Positions 30,366 to 39,955 are shown, counted from the first letter of the stretch. The stretch is 64,000 nt of DNA from Pseudomonas sp. R5-89-07 (GCF_003851685.1 NZ_CP027727.1:620001-684000); one strand, 5' to 3'. Program-made: numbers and translations. Notes: generated by a model not told the origin, from the sequence alone.

Positions 30366-32852
30366 ATGTCCGATTTGCTCGACCGCTATCCGCTGACCGC
30401 GGGCACCTATCACGAACTGCTGGATGACAGCGGCGCGGTACGGGCCCATTGGCAGCGCTTGCTCGACCACCTGCAACGCAGCACGCCGGCCCAACTGGCC
30501 CAGCGCCAGGCGTTATTGACACGACAGATCCAGGAAAACGGCGTGACGTACAACGTCTACGCCGACCCCAAGGGCGCCGATCGTCCCTGGGAGCTGGACC
30601 TGCTGCCCCACGTGCTGGCGGCCGATGAGTGGCAGCACCTGGCGGCCGGTATTGCCCAGCGCGCGCGTTTGCTCAATGCAGTCCTGGCTGACCTCTATGG
30701 CCCGCAGCGCCTGATCAAAGAAGGCCTGCTGCCCGCCGAGCTGGTATTCGGGCATAACAACTTTTTGTGGCCGTGCCAGGGCATCCAGCCGCCGGACGGT
30801 GCCTTCCTGCACCTGTACGCGGTAGACCTGGCGCGCACGCCGGATGGTCGTTGGTGGGTGACGGCCGACCGCACCCAGGCGCCGTCGGGTGCCGGCTACG
30901 CCCTGGAAAACCGTACCATCGTGTCCCGGGCCTTCCCGGACCTGTATCGGGACCTGCAGGTGCAACACCTCACCGGTTTCTTCCGCACCCTCCAGGAAAC
31001 CCTGGCCCGCCAGGCGCCCGGCGATGACCAGCCACCGCTGATCGTGCTGCTCACGCCGGGGCGCTTCAACGAAAGCTATTTCGAACACCTCTACCTCGCG
31101 CGCCAGCTCGGTTACCCGCTGGTGGAAGGCGGCGATCTCACTGTGCGCGACAGTACGGTGTTCCTGAAAACCCTCAGTGGCCTGCGCCGCGTAAACGCAA
31201 TCATGCGTCGCCTGGACGACGACTTCTGCGACCCCCTGGAGCTGCGCACCGACTCAGCCCTCGGCGTGCCTGGCCTGCTCGATGCCGTGCGCCAAGGCAA
31301 TGTTTTGGTGGCCAATGCCCTGGGCAGTGGCGTGCTGGAGTCGCCGGGGTTGCTGGGTTTCCTGCCGAAGATCAACGAATTCTTGTTTGGTGAGGAACTG
31401 ATCCTGCCGTCCATCGCCACCTGGTGGTGCGGTGAGGCGCCGGTGCTGGCCGAGGCGCTGGAGAAGCTGCCGGAGCTGCTGATCAAACCGGCGTTCCCCT
31501 CGCAAAGTTTCGCCCCGGTATTCGGTCGCGACCTGAACGCCGAACAACGCCAGGCCCTGGCCGATCGCATGCGCGCACGGCCCTATGCCTACGTCGCCCA
31601 GGAGTTGGCGCAACTGTCCCAGGCGCCGGTGTGGCATACCGTGGATGACCACCTGCAACACCGCGCCATCGGCATGCGCGTGTACGCCGTGGCCAGTGAC
31701 GACGGCTACCGGGTACTGCCCGGCGGCCTGACCCGCGTGGCCGCCGAAGCCGATGCCGAAGTGGTGTCGATGCAGCGGGGTGGCGCGAGCAAGGACACCT
31801 GGGTACTCGGCGAAGGTGCGCCCGGTAGCGAGCAATGGCGGGCCCAGCGCACGATTGGGGCGCACGACCTGGTGCGCCGCGATCCTTACCTGCCGTCACG
31901 GGTGGTGGAAAACCTGTTCTGGTTTGGCCGTTATTGCGAACGCTGTGATGACAGCGCGCGCTGGCTGCGCATCGTGCTGGCGCGCTATGTCGACGGCGAC
32001 GATCCGCTGGCGTTGCAGGCGGCCGTGGAGCTGGGTGAAAGCCTGCGGCTGTTGCCGGATGAAGGGCCACTCCCCGAGCGCTTGCTGGCCGCGTTGCTCG
32101 GCGATGACTGGCCCTCGAGCCTGCGCGCCAATCTGCAGCGCTTGCAGTGGGCGGCGTCCCAGGTGCGCGGCAAGTTGTCCCGGGAAAACTGGCAGGCCCT
32201 GGTGGAATTGCAGCGCGAAGCCATGGAGCTGGAGCGCGAAACCCCGGACTTCGGCGAGTTGCTGGATTTTCTCAACCGCCTGGTGATGTCCCTCGCGGCG
32301 CTGTCGGGGTTTGCCCTGGACGACATGACCCGCGATGAAGGTTGGCGCTTCTTGATGATGGGCCGGCGCATCGAGCGCCTGCAGTTTCTGAGCAGCAGCC
32401 TTGCCGCGTTCCTGCGCGGTGTGGCGGTGTTCGATCAGGCCGGGCTGGAATGGCTGCTGGAGCTGGGCAACAGCAGCATCACCTACCGCTCGCGTTACCT
32501 GGCGGTACCGCAACTGATTCCGGTGCTCGATCTGCTATTGCTCGACGAGCAAAACCCCCATGCAGTGTTGTTCCAGCTCAAACTGGTGAGCCGCACCCTG
32601 CGGCGCTTGAACGATGATTTCGGCGTGCCACGGGAAACCGGCCTGGGACCGTTGGTGGTGCGGTTGGCGCGCTTCGACCTGGGCTGCCTGGAGAACCCGC
32701 TGTTCGGCGAAGCCAGCGTGCGTGCCGCATTGGACGGCCTGGCCGACCTGCTGCAAGCGGTCGCCGATGAGAGCGGGCAAGTGTCGGATCGCCTGGCCTT
32801 GCGCCACTTTGCCCATGTGGATGATGTCAGCCAGCAAACGGTGTCGCTGTGA
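30366..32852 (+). CDS. Circularly permuted ATP-grasp (DUF404/407) fused to alpha-E (DUF403) domain
   Basis: This 828-residue protein combines two parts that are separate genes in many bacteria. Residues 1-480 are the circularly permuted ATP-grasp region (LYGPQRLIKEGLLPAELVFG, VLLTPGRFNESYFEH, LIKPAF). Residues 506-820 are the all-helical alpha-E domain (SRVVENLFWFGRYCERCDD). ATP-grasp enzymes activate carboxylates as acyl phosphates and form amide bonds, so this is likely the ligase partner of the DUF2126/transglutaminase protein. The substrate is unknown. Its stop overlaps the next gene's ATG. Confidence 0.88.
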   Translation: MSDLLDRYPLTAGTYHELLDDSGAVRAHWQRLLDHLQRSTPAQLAQRQALLTRQIQENGVTYNVYADPKGADRPWELDLLPHVLAADEWQHLAAGIAQRARLLNAVLADLYGPQRLIKEGLLPAELVFGHNNFLWPCQGIQPPDGAFLHLYAVDLARTPDGRWWVTADRTQAPSGAGYALENRTIVSRAFPDLYRDLQVQHLTGFFRTLQETLARQAPGDDQPPLIVLLTPGRFNESYFEHLYLARQLGYPLVEGGDLTVRDSTVFLKTLSGLRRVNAIMRRLDDDFCDPLELRTDSALGVPGLLDAVRQGNVLVANALGSGVLESPGLLGFLPKINEFLFGEELILPSIATWWCGEAPVLAEALEKLPELLIKPAFPSQSFAPVFGRDLNAEQRQALADRMRARPYAYVAQELAQLSQAPVWHTVDDHLQHRAIGMRVYAVASDDGYRVLPGGLTRVAAEADAEVVSMQRGGASKDTWVLGEGAPGSEQWRAQRTIGAHDLVRRDPYLPSRVVENLFWFGRYCERCDDSARWLRIVLARYVDGDDPLALQAAVELGESLRLLPDEGPLPERLLAALLGDDWPSSLRANLQRLQWAASQVRGKLSRENWQALVELQREAMELERETPDFGELLDFLNRLVMSLAALSGFALDDMTRDEGWRFLMMGRRIERLQFLSSSLAAFLRGVAVFDQAGLEWLLELGNSSITYRSRYLAVPQLIPVLDLLLLDEQNPHAVLFQLKLVSRTLRRLNDDFGVPRETGLGPLVVRLARFDLGCLENPLFGEASVRAALDGLADLLQAVADESGQVSDRLALRHFAHVDDVSQQTVSL

Positions 32853-33742
32853 TGAGTGCGCGCTACCAGATTTTCCATGACACCCATTATCACTATGACA
32901 GCCCGGTGTCCCTGGCCCAGCAACTGGCGCATCTATGGCCACGGCCCTGTGCGTGGCAACGCTGCACCTGGCAAACCCTGGATATCAGCCCGCAGCCCTC
33001 TTCACGCCGCGATGAGCTGGACGTGTTCGGCAACCCGATCACGCGCCTGGCGTTCGAGCGGCCCCATGATGAGTTGCTGGTCAATGCCGGGCTGACCGTG
33101 GAGGTGCTGGCACGACCTGTGTTGGACGTGCGCCAGTCACCGCCGTGGGACCGTACCCGTGACAGCTTCACCTACAGCAGCCAGCCGCTGTCGCTTGAAG
33201 TGATCGAAGCTTGCCGCTATCGCTTCGAATCACCTTACGTGCACTTGAAAAAAATCTTCGTCGAGTTCTCCGAAAGCTGCTTTCCGCCTGGCGAGCCCTT
33301 ATTGCTGGGCGTGCAGGCGCTGATGCAAAAGATCTTCAGCGAATTCACGTTCGATGGCGAAGCCACGCAGGTCGCCACGCCGCTGGTGGAAGTGCTGGAG
33401 CGCCGTCGCGGCGTGTGCCAGGACTTTGCTCACTTGATGCTCGCCTGCCTGCGCTCGCGGGGCCTGGCGGCGCGCTATATCAGCGGTTACCTGCTGACCC
33501 AGCCACCGCCCGGCCAGCCACGGCTGATCGGCGCCGATGCCTCGCATGCGTGGGTTTCGGTGTTCTGCCCGGTATCGGGTTGGGTGGATTTCGATCCGAC
33601 GAATAACGTGCAGCCGGCACTGGAGCACATCACTCTGGCCTGGGGCCGGGATTTTTCCGATGTGTCGCCGTTGCGAGGGGTGATTCTGGGAGGGGGGAAC
33701 CATGACCCGGAAGTGCGGGTGACGGTGATGCCGCTGATGTAA
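32852..33742 (+). CDS. Transglutaminase-like cysteine peptidase family protein
   Basis: This 296-residue protein has an N-terminal beta-rich domain (YQIFHDTHYHYDSPV) and a complete transglutaminase-type triad: Cys in RGVCQDFAH, His in DASHAWVSV and Asp in DFDPTNN. It has no signal peptide and so is probably cytoplasmic. ATG 32852 overlaps the stop of the ATP-grasp gene. It ends the operon of two transglutaminase-fold proteins and two permuted ligases, and may trim, release or cyclise the peptide product. That role is inferred from neighbourhood. Confidence 0.88.
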   Translation: MSARYQIFHDTHYHYDSPVSLAQQLAHLWPRPCAWQRCTWQTLDISPQPSSRRDELDVFGNPITRLAFERPHDELLVNAGLTVEVLARPVLDVRQSPPWDRTRDSFTYSSQPLSLEVIEACRYRFESPYVHLKKIFVEFSESCFPPGEPLLLGVQALMQKIFSEFTFDGEATQVATPLVEVLERRRGVCQDFAHLMLACLRSRGLAARYISGYLLTQPPPGQPRLIGADASHAWVSVFCPVSGWVDFDPTNNVQPALEHITLAWGRDFSDVSPLRGVILGGGNHDPEVRVTVMPLM

Positions 33743-33744
33743 CG

Positions 33745-33841
33745 GGATCGTTCCCACGCTCTGCGTGGGAACGCCCGCTCACTGTGCGCCGGGACGCGGA
33801 ACGTCCAAGGCTGCATTCCCACGCAGAGCGTGGAAACGATC
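33745..33841. repeat. Inverted pair of a different REP class
   Basis: GATCGTTCCCACGCTCTGCG (from 33747) and its near inverse CGCAGAGCGTGGAAACGATC (33822-33841) flank a spacer of about 55 bases. Each arm is itself palindromic (TTCCCACGC/GCGTGGGAA). This is neither the GGAGGGGGCTTG nor the GGAGCGAGCTTG class found elsewhere in the window. Confidence 0.8.
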
Positions 33842-33843
33842 AA

Positions 33844-34026
33844 TTATTCAGCCGGGTCTTTCGGGGTTTCAGTCTCGTCTGCTGCCACTTCACCTTCCGC
33901 ATCCGGGTTCAGTGCGCCCGCTTCTTCATCTGCAGCGGCTTTCTTGCGTTGCAGCTTTTCCTCTTTCTTCTGTTCCTTGGCCAAGTCTCTCTGACGTTTG
34001 GCGAAGGAGTAATTAGGTTTGGCCAT
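33844..34026 (-). CDS. Small highly charged protein of unknown function
   Basis: This 60-residue protein starts MAKPNYSFAKRQRDLAKEQK. A basic, Lys/Arg/Gln-rich N-terminal half is likely one long helix, followed by an acidic Ala/Glu/Asp/Pro tail. The reverse-strand AGAGGA six bases upstream supports the start. I recognise the N-terminus as a small protein seen in pseudomonads but know of no function. The split charge suggests binding of nucleic acid or ribosomes, without direct evidence. Confidence 0.7.
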   Translation of the reverse strand: MAKPNYSFAKRQRDLAKEQKKEEKLQRKKAAADEEAGALNPDAEGEVAADETETPKDPAE

Positions 34027-34275
34027 GGGCGATCCTCTAGGGTCGAAGGTGAGGGTGGGCGGCGCGCGGCTGCCTTGGGTCGCTATGGTAGCAGCTTAGC
34101 AGCGCGGTTGGCCTTCACTTACCGCTGGCGTAAGCGGCGAGCAGGCCGTTGAACAGTTGATTGAGGTGCATGGCTGGGGCTCCAATGAGTGATAGGCCGA
34201 TGATATTCAGTTGCTGCGCGATTGGCTGGTAGATTGTGTTGATCAGTCTGATAGCCTAAAGTTGTATACAATCTG

Positions 34276-34289
34276 TTGATGCAGATCAT
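34276..34289 (+). promoter_or_regulatory. ANR/FNR-type box upstream of azurin
   Basis: TTGAT-GCAG-ATCAT differs from the TTGAT-N4-ATCAA consensus in one base. It lies about 75 bases upstream of the azurin start. Oxygen-dependent control of azurin by ANR is established in Pseudomonas aeruginosa. The remaining 34027-34275 holds no gene; a TTGTATACAA palindrome is at 34262-34271. Confidence 0.65.
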
Positions 34290-34358
34290 AAGAACTCAAG
34301 CCTGATTGAGGCACCCTTGTCGCAATACGCGTTATTCAACCCTGCCTTGGAGATTCAC

Positions 34359-34805
34359 ATGTTCGCCAAACTCGTTGCTGTTTCCCTGCTGACTCTGGCT
34401 AGCGGCCAGTTGCTTGCTTCAGAGTGCAAGGTCACTGTCGACTCCACCGACCAGATGTCGTTCAACACCAAAGAAATCACCATCGACAAGAGCTGCAAGC
34501 AGTTCACCGTCGAGCTGACCCACTCCGGCAACCTGCCGAAAAACGTCATGGGCCATAACTGGGTGCTGACCAGCGCCGCCAACATGCAGCCAGTGGCCAC
34601 CGACGGCATGGCCGCCGGCATTGACAAGGATTACCTCAAGGCAGGCGACGACCGCATCATCGCCCACACCAAAATCATTGGTGCCGGCGAGAAAGATTCG
34701 GTGACCTTCGATGTGTCCAAGCTGGCTGCGGGTACCGATTACGCATTTTTCTGCTCGTTCCCGGGCCACATTTCGATGATGAAAGGCACTGTGGTCGTTA
34801 AATAA
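34359..34805 (+). CDS. azu: Azurin
   Basis: Azurin is a periplasmic type 1 blue copper protein that shuttles electrons in respiration and denitrification. The 148-residue precursor has a signal peptide cleaved after LLA (about residue 20). The mature protein begins [20 protein letters not shown]. Copper ligands are visible: His in GHNWVL, and Cys, His and Met in [12 protein letters not shown]. The Cys3-Cys26 pair (ECKV, KSCKQF) is present. ATG 34359 follows TTGGAG. It is preceded by an ANR-like box and followed by a REP pair. Confidence 0.97.
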   Translation: MFAKLVAVSLLTLASGQLLASECKVTVDSTDQMSFNTKEITIDKSCKQFTVELTHSGNLPKNVMGHNWVLTSAANMQPVATDGMAAGIDKDYLKAGDDRIIAHTKIIGAGEKDSVTFDVSKLAAGTDYAFFCSFPGHISMMKGTVVVK

Positions 34806-34821
34806 CACCGCGTTATCGTTC

Positions 34822-34903
34822 ATCGGGGGCAAGCCCCCTCTCACAGTTGACCGAGTTCCAGCATAAGAACGCGGTTGAATGTGGGAGGGGGCTTGCCCCC
34901 GAT
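34822..34903. repeat. REP pair (REPIN), short geometry
   Basis: GGGGGCAAGCCCCCTCTCAC and GTGGGAGGGGGCTTGCCCCC are inverted around a spacer of about 34 bases. It lies between the convergent azurin and nadE genes. Confidence 0.9.
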
Positions 34904-34941
34904 AGCATTCTGACAATCAACACAAAACTATCGGCCTCACC

Positions 34942-35769
34942 TCAAGGCGCAAACGGCATCACCCGCTTGTGCTCCGTCTTGCGATAGGTCTCGCTGATAA
35001 TCCTGAATGCTTCCTCACGCACCGGCTCCCCGTGCAGGAACGCATCGATCTCGGCATAGGTCACGCCATGTGACGCTTCGTCCGGCTTGCCCGGCGACAG
35101 GTCTTCCAAATCGGCGGTCGGGACTTTTTCCACCAACGACTCCGGCGCGCCGAAATGCCGCGCAATGGCGCGCACCTGGTTTTTCACCAGCCCGCTCAGC
35201 GGCGCCAGGTCGCAGGCGCCATCGCCAAACTTGGTGAAAAAGCCCATCACGGCTTCCGCCGCGTGGTCGGTCCCGATCACCAACCCACCGGCCGCGCCCG
35301 CGATGGTGTACTGCGCGACCATGCGCATGCGCGCCTTGGTGTTGCCCAGCACGAAGTCGCGGGAGGCCACCGGCTTGCCCTCGAACGCCGCGACTTCATT
35401 GGCCAGGGCTTTGACCGCCGGGCCGATGTTGACGGTGTGGCGCTCGTCCGGCTCGATAAAGTCCACCGATGCCTGGGCTTCGTGCTCATCGAACTGGGTT
35501 TCGTAGGGCAGGCGCACGGCGATAAAGCGATAGGCCTCATCGCCACTGCTGGCGCGCAATTGCTGCACGGCGCGCTGGGCCAAGAGGCCGGCGGTCAGGG
35601 AGTCGACACCGCCACTGATGCCCAGTACCAACGACTTGAGCCCGGAATTGCGCAGGCAGTCCTGAATAAAAGCCACCCGCCTGGCGACTTCTGCTTCAAG
35701 CGCGGCCTGGTCTTTGAACGGTGCTTGCACCTTGAGCTGCTGCGCAATCTCACGCTGTACGGCTTGCAT
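34942..35769 (-). CDS. nadE: Ammonia-dependent NAD(+) synthetase
   Basis: NadE amidates nicotinic acid adenine dinucleotide to NAD(+) using ATP and ammonia. The 275-residue protein is the short, glutaminase-free form. It has the P-loop [11 protein letters not shown] (about residue 50), [20 protein letters not shown] and the C-terminal YRKTEHKR. It starts three bases after the pncB stop, forming a two-gene NAD salvage operon transcribed leftward. Confidence 0.96.
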   Translation of the reverse strand: MQAVQREIAQQLKVQAPFKDQAALEAEVARRVAFIQDCLRNSGLKSLVLGISGGVDSLTAGLLAQRAVQQLRASSGDEAYRFIAVRLPYETQFDEHEAQASVDFIEPDERHTVNIGPAVKALANEVAAFEGKPVASRDFVLGNTKARMRMVAQYTIAGAAGGLVIGTDHAAEAVMGFFTKFGDGACDLAPLSGLVKNQVRAIARHFGAPESLVEKVPTADLEDLSPGKPDEASHGVTYAEIDAFLHGEPVREEAFRIISETYRKTEHKRVMPFAP

Positions 35770-35772
35770 GAT

Positions 35773-36987
35773 TCACTCCTTGCTGGATAGGGCAGGTACT
35801 TTGAAAACGTGACGCAAATAGGCGACGAAATTGGGATCGGTGCAGTGGGTCTTGCCCGCTTCGTCGGAAATCTTGGCGACGGGCTGGCCATTGCAGGCGG
35901 TCATTTTAAGCACGATGCTCATCGGTTCCACCCCTGGAATGTCACAGGTCAGGTTGGTGCCGATGCCAAAGCTCACATTGATGCGGCCACGCAGCGCGCG
36001 GAAAATCTCAAGGGCCTTGGGCAGCGTCAGGCTGTCGGAGAACACCAGGGTCTTGCTCATCGGTTCGATGCCCAGCTTGTGGTAATGGGCGATGGCTTTT
36101 TCCGCCCACTGCACCGGGTCGCCGGAGTCGTGGCGCAGGCCATCGAACAGCTTGGCGAAGTACAGATCGAAGTCGCCGAGGAATGCATCGGTGGTGATGC
36201 AGTCGGTCAGGGCGATGCCCAGCAGGCCACGGTATTCGCGCACCCAGCAATCGAGGGCGGCGATCTGGCTGTCGATCAGGCGCGGGCCGAGTTGCTGGTG
36301 GGCCATGATCCATTCATGGGCCATGGTGCCCAGCGGCTTCATGTCGAATTCGCGGGCCAGGTGCACGTTGCTGGTGCCGACAAAACGCCCGGGGAAGTCG
36401 TGCTTGAGCACGCTGACCACCTCTTCCTGCACCCGGTACGAGAAGCGCCGGCGCGTGCCGAAGTCGGCCACTTGCAGCTCCGACAGTTCGTCGCTGCTGG
36501 CATTGGCCGTCAGCCAGTCGAACTTGCGGTACAGCTGTTCGCGGGCCTGTTCCAGGATCACGGTCTGGTAGCGGTAGCGGTTGCGTACTTCGCTGACGAT
36601 GGCCAGCATCGGCACTTCAAACAGGATCACATGCAGCCACGGCCCGCGCAGGCGGATAAACAGCTCGCCGTTCTCGATACCGGTCTGCACATAGCGCAGG
36701 TTGAAGCGGAACAGTCCCAGAAAGCGCAGGAAATCCGGCTTCATAAAGCTGATGCGTTCCAGGAAACCCAACTGGTCCGGGCTCAGGCTCAACTCGGCGA
36801 GACGCTCGATCTGGTAGCGGATCTCCGCCAGGTAGGGGCGCAGGTCTTCGCTGTTACGGCAACGAAACTCCCATTCAACTTCCACGTTCGGGTAGTTGTG
36901 CAGCACCGCCTGCATCATGGTCAGCTTGTAGAAGTCGGTGTCGAGCAGGTTCTGCACGATGCGATCGGCAAACACACTCTCGCTCAT
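35773..36987 (-). CDS. pncB: Nicotinate phosphoribosyltransferase
   Basis: PncB converts nicotinate and PRPP to nicotinate mononucleotide, the entry step of the Preiss-Handler salvage route whose last step is NadE. The 404-residue protein has the N-terminal [20 protein letters not shown], the active-site [11 protein letters not shown] and [12 protein letters not shown]. The start [10 protein letters not shown] (36987) is chosen over an in-frame ATG 16 codons upstream because the added N-terminus looks non-conserved. Confidence 0.95.
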   Translation of the reverse strand: MSESVFADRIVQNLLDTDFYKLTMMQAVLHNYPNVEVEWEFRCRNSEDLRPYLAEIRYQIERLAELSLSPDQLGFLERISFMKPDFLRFLGLFRFNLRYVQTGIENGELFIRLRGPWLHVILFEVPMLAIVSEVRNRYRYQTVILEQAREQLYRKFDWLTANASSDELSELQVADFGTRRRFSYRVQEEVVSVLKHDFPGRFVGTSNVHLAREFDMKPLGTMAHEWIMAHQQLGPRLIDSQIAALDCWVREYRGLLGIALTDCITTDAFLGDFDLYFAKLFDGLRHDSGDPVQWAEKAIAHYHKLGIEPMSKTLVFSDSLTLPKALEIFRALRGRINVSFGIGTNLTCDIPGVEPMSIVLKMTACNGQPVAKISDEAGKTHCTDPNFVAYLRHVFKVPALSSKE

Positions 36988-37111
36988 AACGGGAATCTCC
37001 AGACGGGTCGGCGAGGGGCGCCGGCCTTTACGCACGATTGGGGTAGGGGGCTAGTGGCGCATAGACCCGTGGGGTTTTGCCAGTGATTTTTTTGCCAAGG
37101 CCACTGGCGCC

Positions 37112-37179
37112 ATCGGGAGCAAGCCCCCTCCCACAGTTTGAAATGCATTCCAACCTGTGGGAGGGGGCTTGCCCCCGAT
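37112..37179. repeat. REP pair (REPIN), short geometry
   Basis: GGGAGCAAGCCCCCTCCCAC and GTGGGAGGGGGCTTGCCCCC flank an 18-base spacer. It lies between pncB and the LysR gene. Confidence 0.9.
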
Positions 37180-37195
37180 AGCGGTATTCCAGGCA

Positions 37196-38086
37196 CTACA
37201 CAACCTGCTCCATCATCCACTTCACAAATTCGCGCACCTTCGGCACTTCCGCCGCGTGCTCCGGATAAGCCAGGTAATAGGCATCCTGGCTCGGCATCGC
37301 ATGCTGCCAGGGAATCACCAGCTTGCCGTCGGCCAGTTCCTCTTCCACCAGAAACCTGGGCAGCAATGCCACGCCGCAGCCGACTTGCGCCGCGCGAATG
37401 CACATATAAAAGGTGTCAAAGCGCGGCCCGTGGTAACTGTGCTCGGTGTGCAAACCCTGGCTGGCGAACCAGTCATGCCAGCCCTGGGGGCGCGAGGCGT
37501 TTTGCAGCAGCACCAGCTCGCTCAGTTGGGTGGGGTCGCTGAACGGCGCTTCCGGCAGGCTCTCTGGCGAACATACCGGTACAAGCTCTTCGCTGAACAA
37601 CTTCAGGCTCTCGGTGCCGGGGCGTGAACCCTGGCCGAAATAGAACGCCAAGTCGGCCTTGCCTTGCAGCAGTTCATCCGGTTCCTGCTCGTTGCACAGG
37701 TCCAGGTGGATCTGCGGGTGGCGCAGGCGCCAGCCCTTGAGGCGCGGCACCAGCCAGCGTGCGCCGAAGGTGTAGGGCGTGGACACGCGCAGTACTTCGG
37801 TCTCGCCGCCGTAGGAACGCAGGTAGTGGGTGGACATCTCCACCTGGGTGAGGATCTTGCGCACTTCCACCAGGTACAAATCGCCCGCCGGGGTCATCTG
37901 CAAGCGGCGCCGCACGCGTCGAAACAGCAGGTGTTGCAGCAATTCTTCCAGTTGCGCCACCTGTTTGCTCACCGCGCTTTGCGTGAGGTTCAGCTCCTCG
38001 GCGGCGCGGGTAAAGCTCAGGTGGCGGGTGGCGGCTTCGAAACACTGCAGCGCAGTGATCGAGGGCAAATGTCTTTTGTTCAGCAC
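37196..38086 (-). CDS. LysR family transcriptional regulator, probable regulator of the divergent amaB-amaA genes
   Basis: This 296-residue regulator has an N-terminal winged helix-turn-helix (ITALQCFEAATRHLSFTRAA, NLTQSAVSKQVAQLEE) and a LysR effector-binding domain. The open frame extends far upstream, but the family N-terminus begins at GTG 38086 (LNKRHLPSIT) with AGAGGCAGG before it. It is divergent from the aldehyde dehydrogenase gene across 154 bases, as in the P. putida amaB-amaA locus. It probably responds to a lysine or pipecolate intermediate. Confidence 0.85.
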   Translation of the reverse strand: MLNKRHLPSITALQCFEAATRHLSFTRAAEELNLTQSAVSKQVAQLEELLQHLLFRRVRRRLQMTPAGDLYLVEVRKILTQVEMSTHYLRSYGGETEVLRVSTPYTFGARWLVPRLKGWRLRHPQIHLDLCNEQEPDELLQGKADLAFYFGQGSRPGTESLKLFSEELVPVCSPESLPEAPFSDPTQLSELVLLQNASRPQGWHDWFASQGLHTEHSYHGPRFDTFYMCIRAAQVGCGVALLPRFLVEEELADGKLVIPWQHAMPSQDAYYLAYPEHAAEVPKVREFVKWMMEQVV

Positions 38087-38240
38087 GGCCTGCCTCTTTT
38101 TATTCTTTGCATGAATAAACGGAATGATATCTCGCCTAATCGTCGTTTGTTGGCAAGTCTTGGGCCAGCTACAAATAAGGTCTGGATCGCCGTGCCGGAC
38201 GCGGCGCACATTTTTCTGTTTGTGATTGAAGGAGTGACCC

Positions 38241-39731
38241 ATGGTTGCCGCATTGCTTGACCGTCTAGGGGTAAACCCGGCGCTGTACCAGGCGGGCACC
38301 CAGCCCGTGCATTCGCCGATCGATGGCAGCCGCATCGGCAGTGTGCACTGGGAAGGTGCCGCCGAGGTGGAGCAGCAGGTCAGTCGTGCCGAGCATGCAT
38401 TCGACGCCTGGCGCAAGGTACCGGCCCCGCGTCGCGGCGAGCTGGTGCGTCAGTTCGGCGATGTGTTGCGCCAGTACAAGGCCGACCTGGGCGAGCTGGT
38501 CTCCTGGGAAGCCGGCAAGATCACCCAGGAAGGCCTTGGCGAGGTGCAGGAAATGATCGACATCTGCGATTTCGCCGTCGGCTTGTCGCGCCAGCTCTAC
38601 GGCTTGACCATCGCGTCCGAGCGCCCCGGCCACCATATGCGTGAAACCTGGCACCCGCTGGGCGTGGTCGGCGTGATCAGCGCGTTCAACTTCCCGGTCG
38701 CCGTGTGGGCGTGGAATACCACGCTGGCGCTGGTGTGCGGCAACGCGGTGATCTGGAAACCCTCGGAAAAGACCCCGCTCACCGCGCTGGCCTGCCAGGC
38801 GCTGTTCGAGCGCGTGCTGAAGGATTTCAAGGAGGCGCCGCCGTACCTCAGCCAAGTGATTATCGGCGGCCGCGACGCCGGCGCCGCGCTGGTGGACGAC
38901 CCGCGCGTGGCGCTGATCAGCGCCACCGGCAGCACGCGCATGGGCCGCGAAGTCGCGCCCAAAGTTGCCGCGCGCTTTGCCCGCAGCATCCTTGAGCTGG
39001 GCGGCAATAATGCGATGATCCTCGGCCCGAGCGCCGACCTGGACATGGCGGTACGCGCCATTCTGTTCAGTGCGGTCGGCACCGCTGGGCAGCGGTGCAC
39101 CACCCTGCGCCGGCTGATCGCCCACGAGTCGGTCAAGGCCGAAATCGTCACCCGCCTCAAGGCCGCCTACGCCAAGGTGCGCATCGGCCACCCGCTGGAA
39201 GGCAACCTGATCGGCCCGCTGATCGACAAGCACGGCTTCGACAACATGCAGGACGCCCTGGAGCAAGCCCTGAGCGAGGGCGGCAAGGTGTTCGGCGGCA
39301 AGCGCCAGCTGGAAGACCAGTTCCCCAACGCTTACTACGTATCGCCGGCGATTGTGGAAATGCCCGAGCAGAGCGACGTGGTGTGCACCGAAACCTTCGC
39401 GCCGATTCTGTATGTGATCGGCTACACCGACTTCGCCGAAGCCCTGCGCCTGAACAACGCGGTGCCACAAGGCTTGTCGTCGTGCATTTTCACCACTGAC
39501 GTGCGCGAAGCCGAGCAGTTCATGTCGGCGGTGGGCAGCGACTGCGGGATTGCCAACGTCAACATCGGCCCGAGTGGCGCGGAAATTGGCGGTGCGTTCG
39601 GCGGCGAGAAAGAGACCGGCGGCGGGCGTGAATCAGGCTCGGATGCATGGCGCGGGTATATGCGTCGCCAGACCAATACCGTGAACTACTCGCTGGAATT
39701 GCCATTGGCCCAAGGCATCACCTTCGACTGA
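38241..39731 (+). CDS. amaB: L-piperidine-6-carboxylate dehydrogenase (ALDH7 family)
   Basis: AmaB oxidises piperideine-6-carboxylate, in equilibrium with 2-aminoadipate semialdehyde, to 2-aminoadipate in lysine and pipecolate catabolism. The 496-residue protein has the ALDH catalytic Cys in GTAGQRCTTLRR and the Glu in LELGGNNA, plus the NAD-binding SATGSTRMGR. FNFPVAVWAWN and the C-terminal GGEKETGGGRESGSDAW are typical of ALDH7 antiquitin-like enzymes. AAGGAGTG precedes the ATG. The downstream amaA gene supports the assignment. Confidence 0.88.
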   Translation: MVAALLDRLGVNPALYQAGTQPVHSPIDGSRIGSVHWEGAAEVEQQVSRAEHAFDAWRKVPAPRRGELVRQFGDVLRQYKADLGELVSWEAGKITQEGLGEVQEMIDICDFAVGLSRQLYGLTIASERPGHHMRETWHPLGVVGVISAFNFPVAVWAWNTTLALVCGNAVIWKPSEKTPLTALACQALFERVLKDFKEAPPYLSQVIIGGRDAGAALVDDPRVALISATGSTRMGREVAPKVAARFARSILELGGNNAMILGPSADLDMAVRAILFSAVGTAGQRCTTLRRLIAHESVKAEIVTRLKAAYAKVRIGHPLEGNLIGPLIDKHGFDNMQDALEQALSEGGKVFGGKRQLEDQFPNAYYVSPAIVEMPEQSDVVCTETFAPILYVIGYTDFAEALRLNNAVPQGLSSCIFTTDVREAEQFMSAVGSDCGIANVNIGPSGAEIGGAFGGEKETGGGRESGSDAWRGYMRRQTNTVNYSLELPLAQGITFD

Positions 39732-39753
39732 AGCCTCAAGTCGAAGTCAAGGC

Positions 39754-39895
39754 AATGTGGGAGGGTTTGCAGGTCAAACTGATTGTTGTTGATAGTGAGG
39801 TCAGTGTGGGAGGGGGCTTGCCCCCGATAGCAGTGGATCAGCTGTGCATTGGTTAGCTGACACGCCGCCATCGGGAGCAAGCCCCCTCCCACAGT
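39754..39895. repeat. REP pair (long geometry) with an extra partial REP
   Basis: A complete pair lies at 39804-39895 (GTGGGAGGGGGCTTGCCCCC and GGGAGCAAGCCCCCTCCCAC). A truncated copy, GTGGGAGGGTTTGCAGG, sits about 47 bases to the left at 39757. The three REPs lie between amaB and amaA. Confidence 0.85.
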
Positions 39896-39955
39896 TGATT
39901 GGGTTTGCACGTCAAAATAATCGTTGTTTGTTAGGTTTCATCCTGGAGTCTGGCA

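Noticed and set aside
38151..38165. Possible sigma-54 promoter upstream of amaB
   Set aside because: GG/GC spacing is right, but the -12 element reads GGGC instead of TTGC. Two mismatches in the most conserved part make it unsafe.
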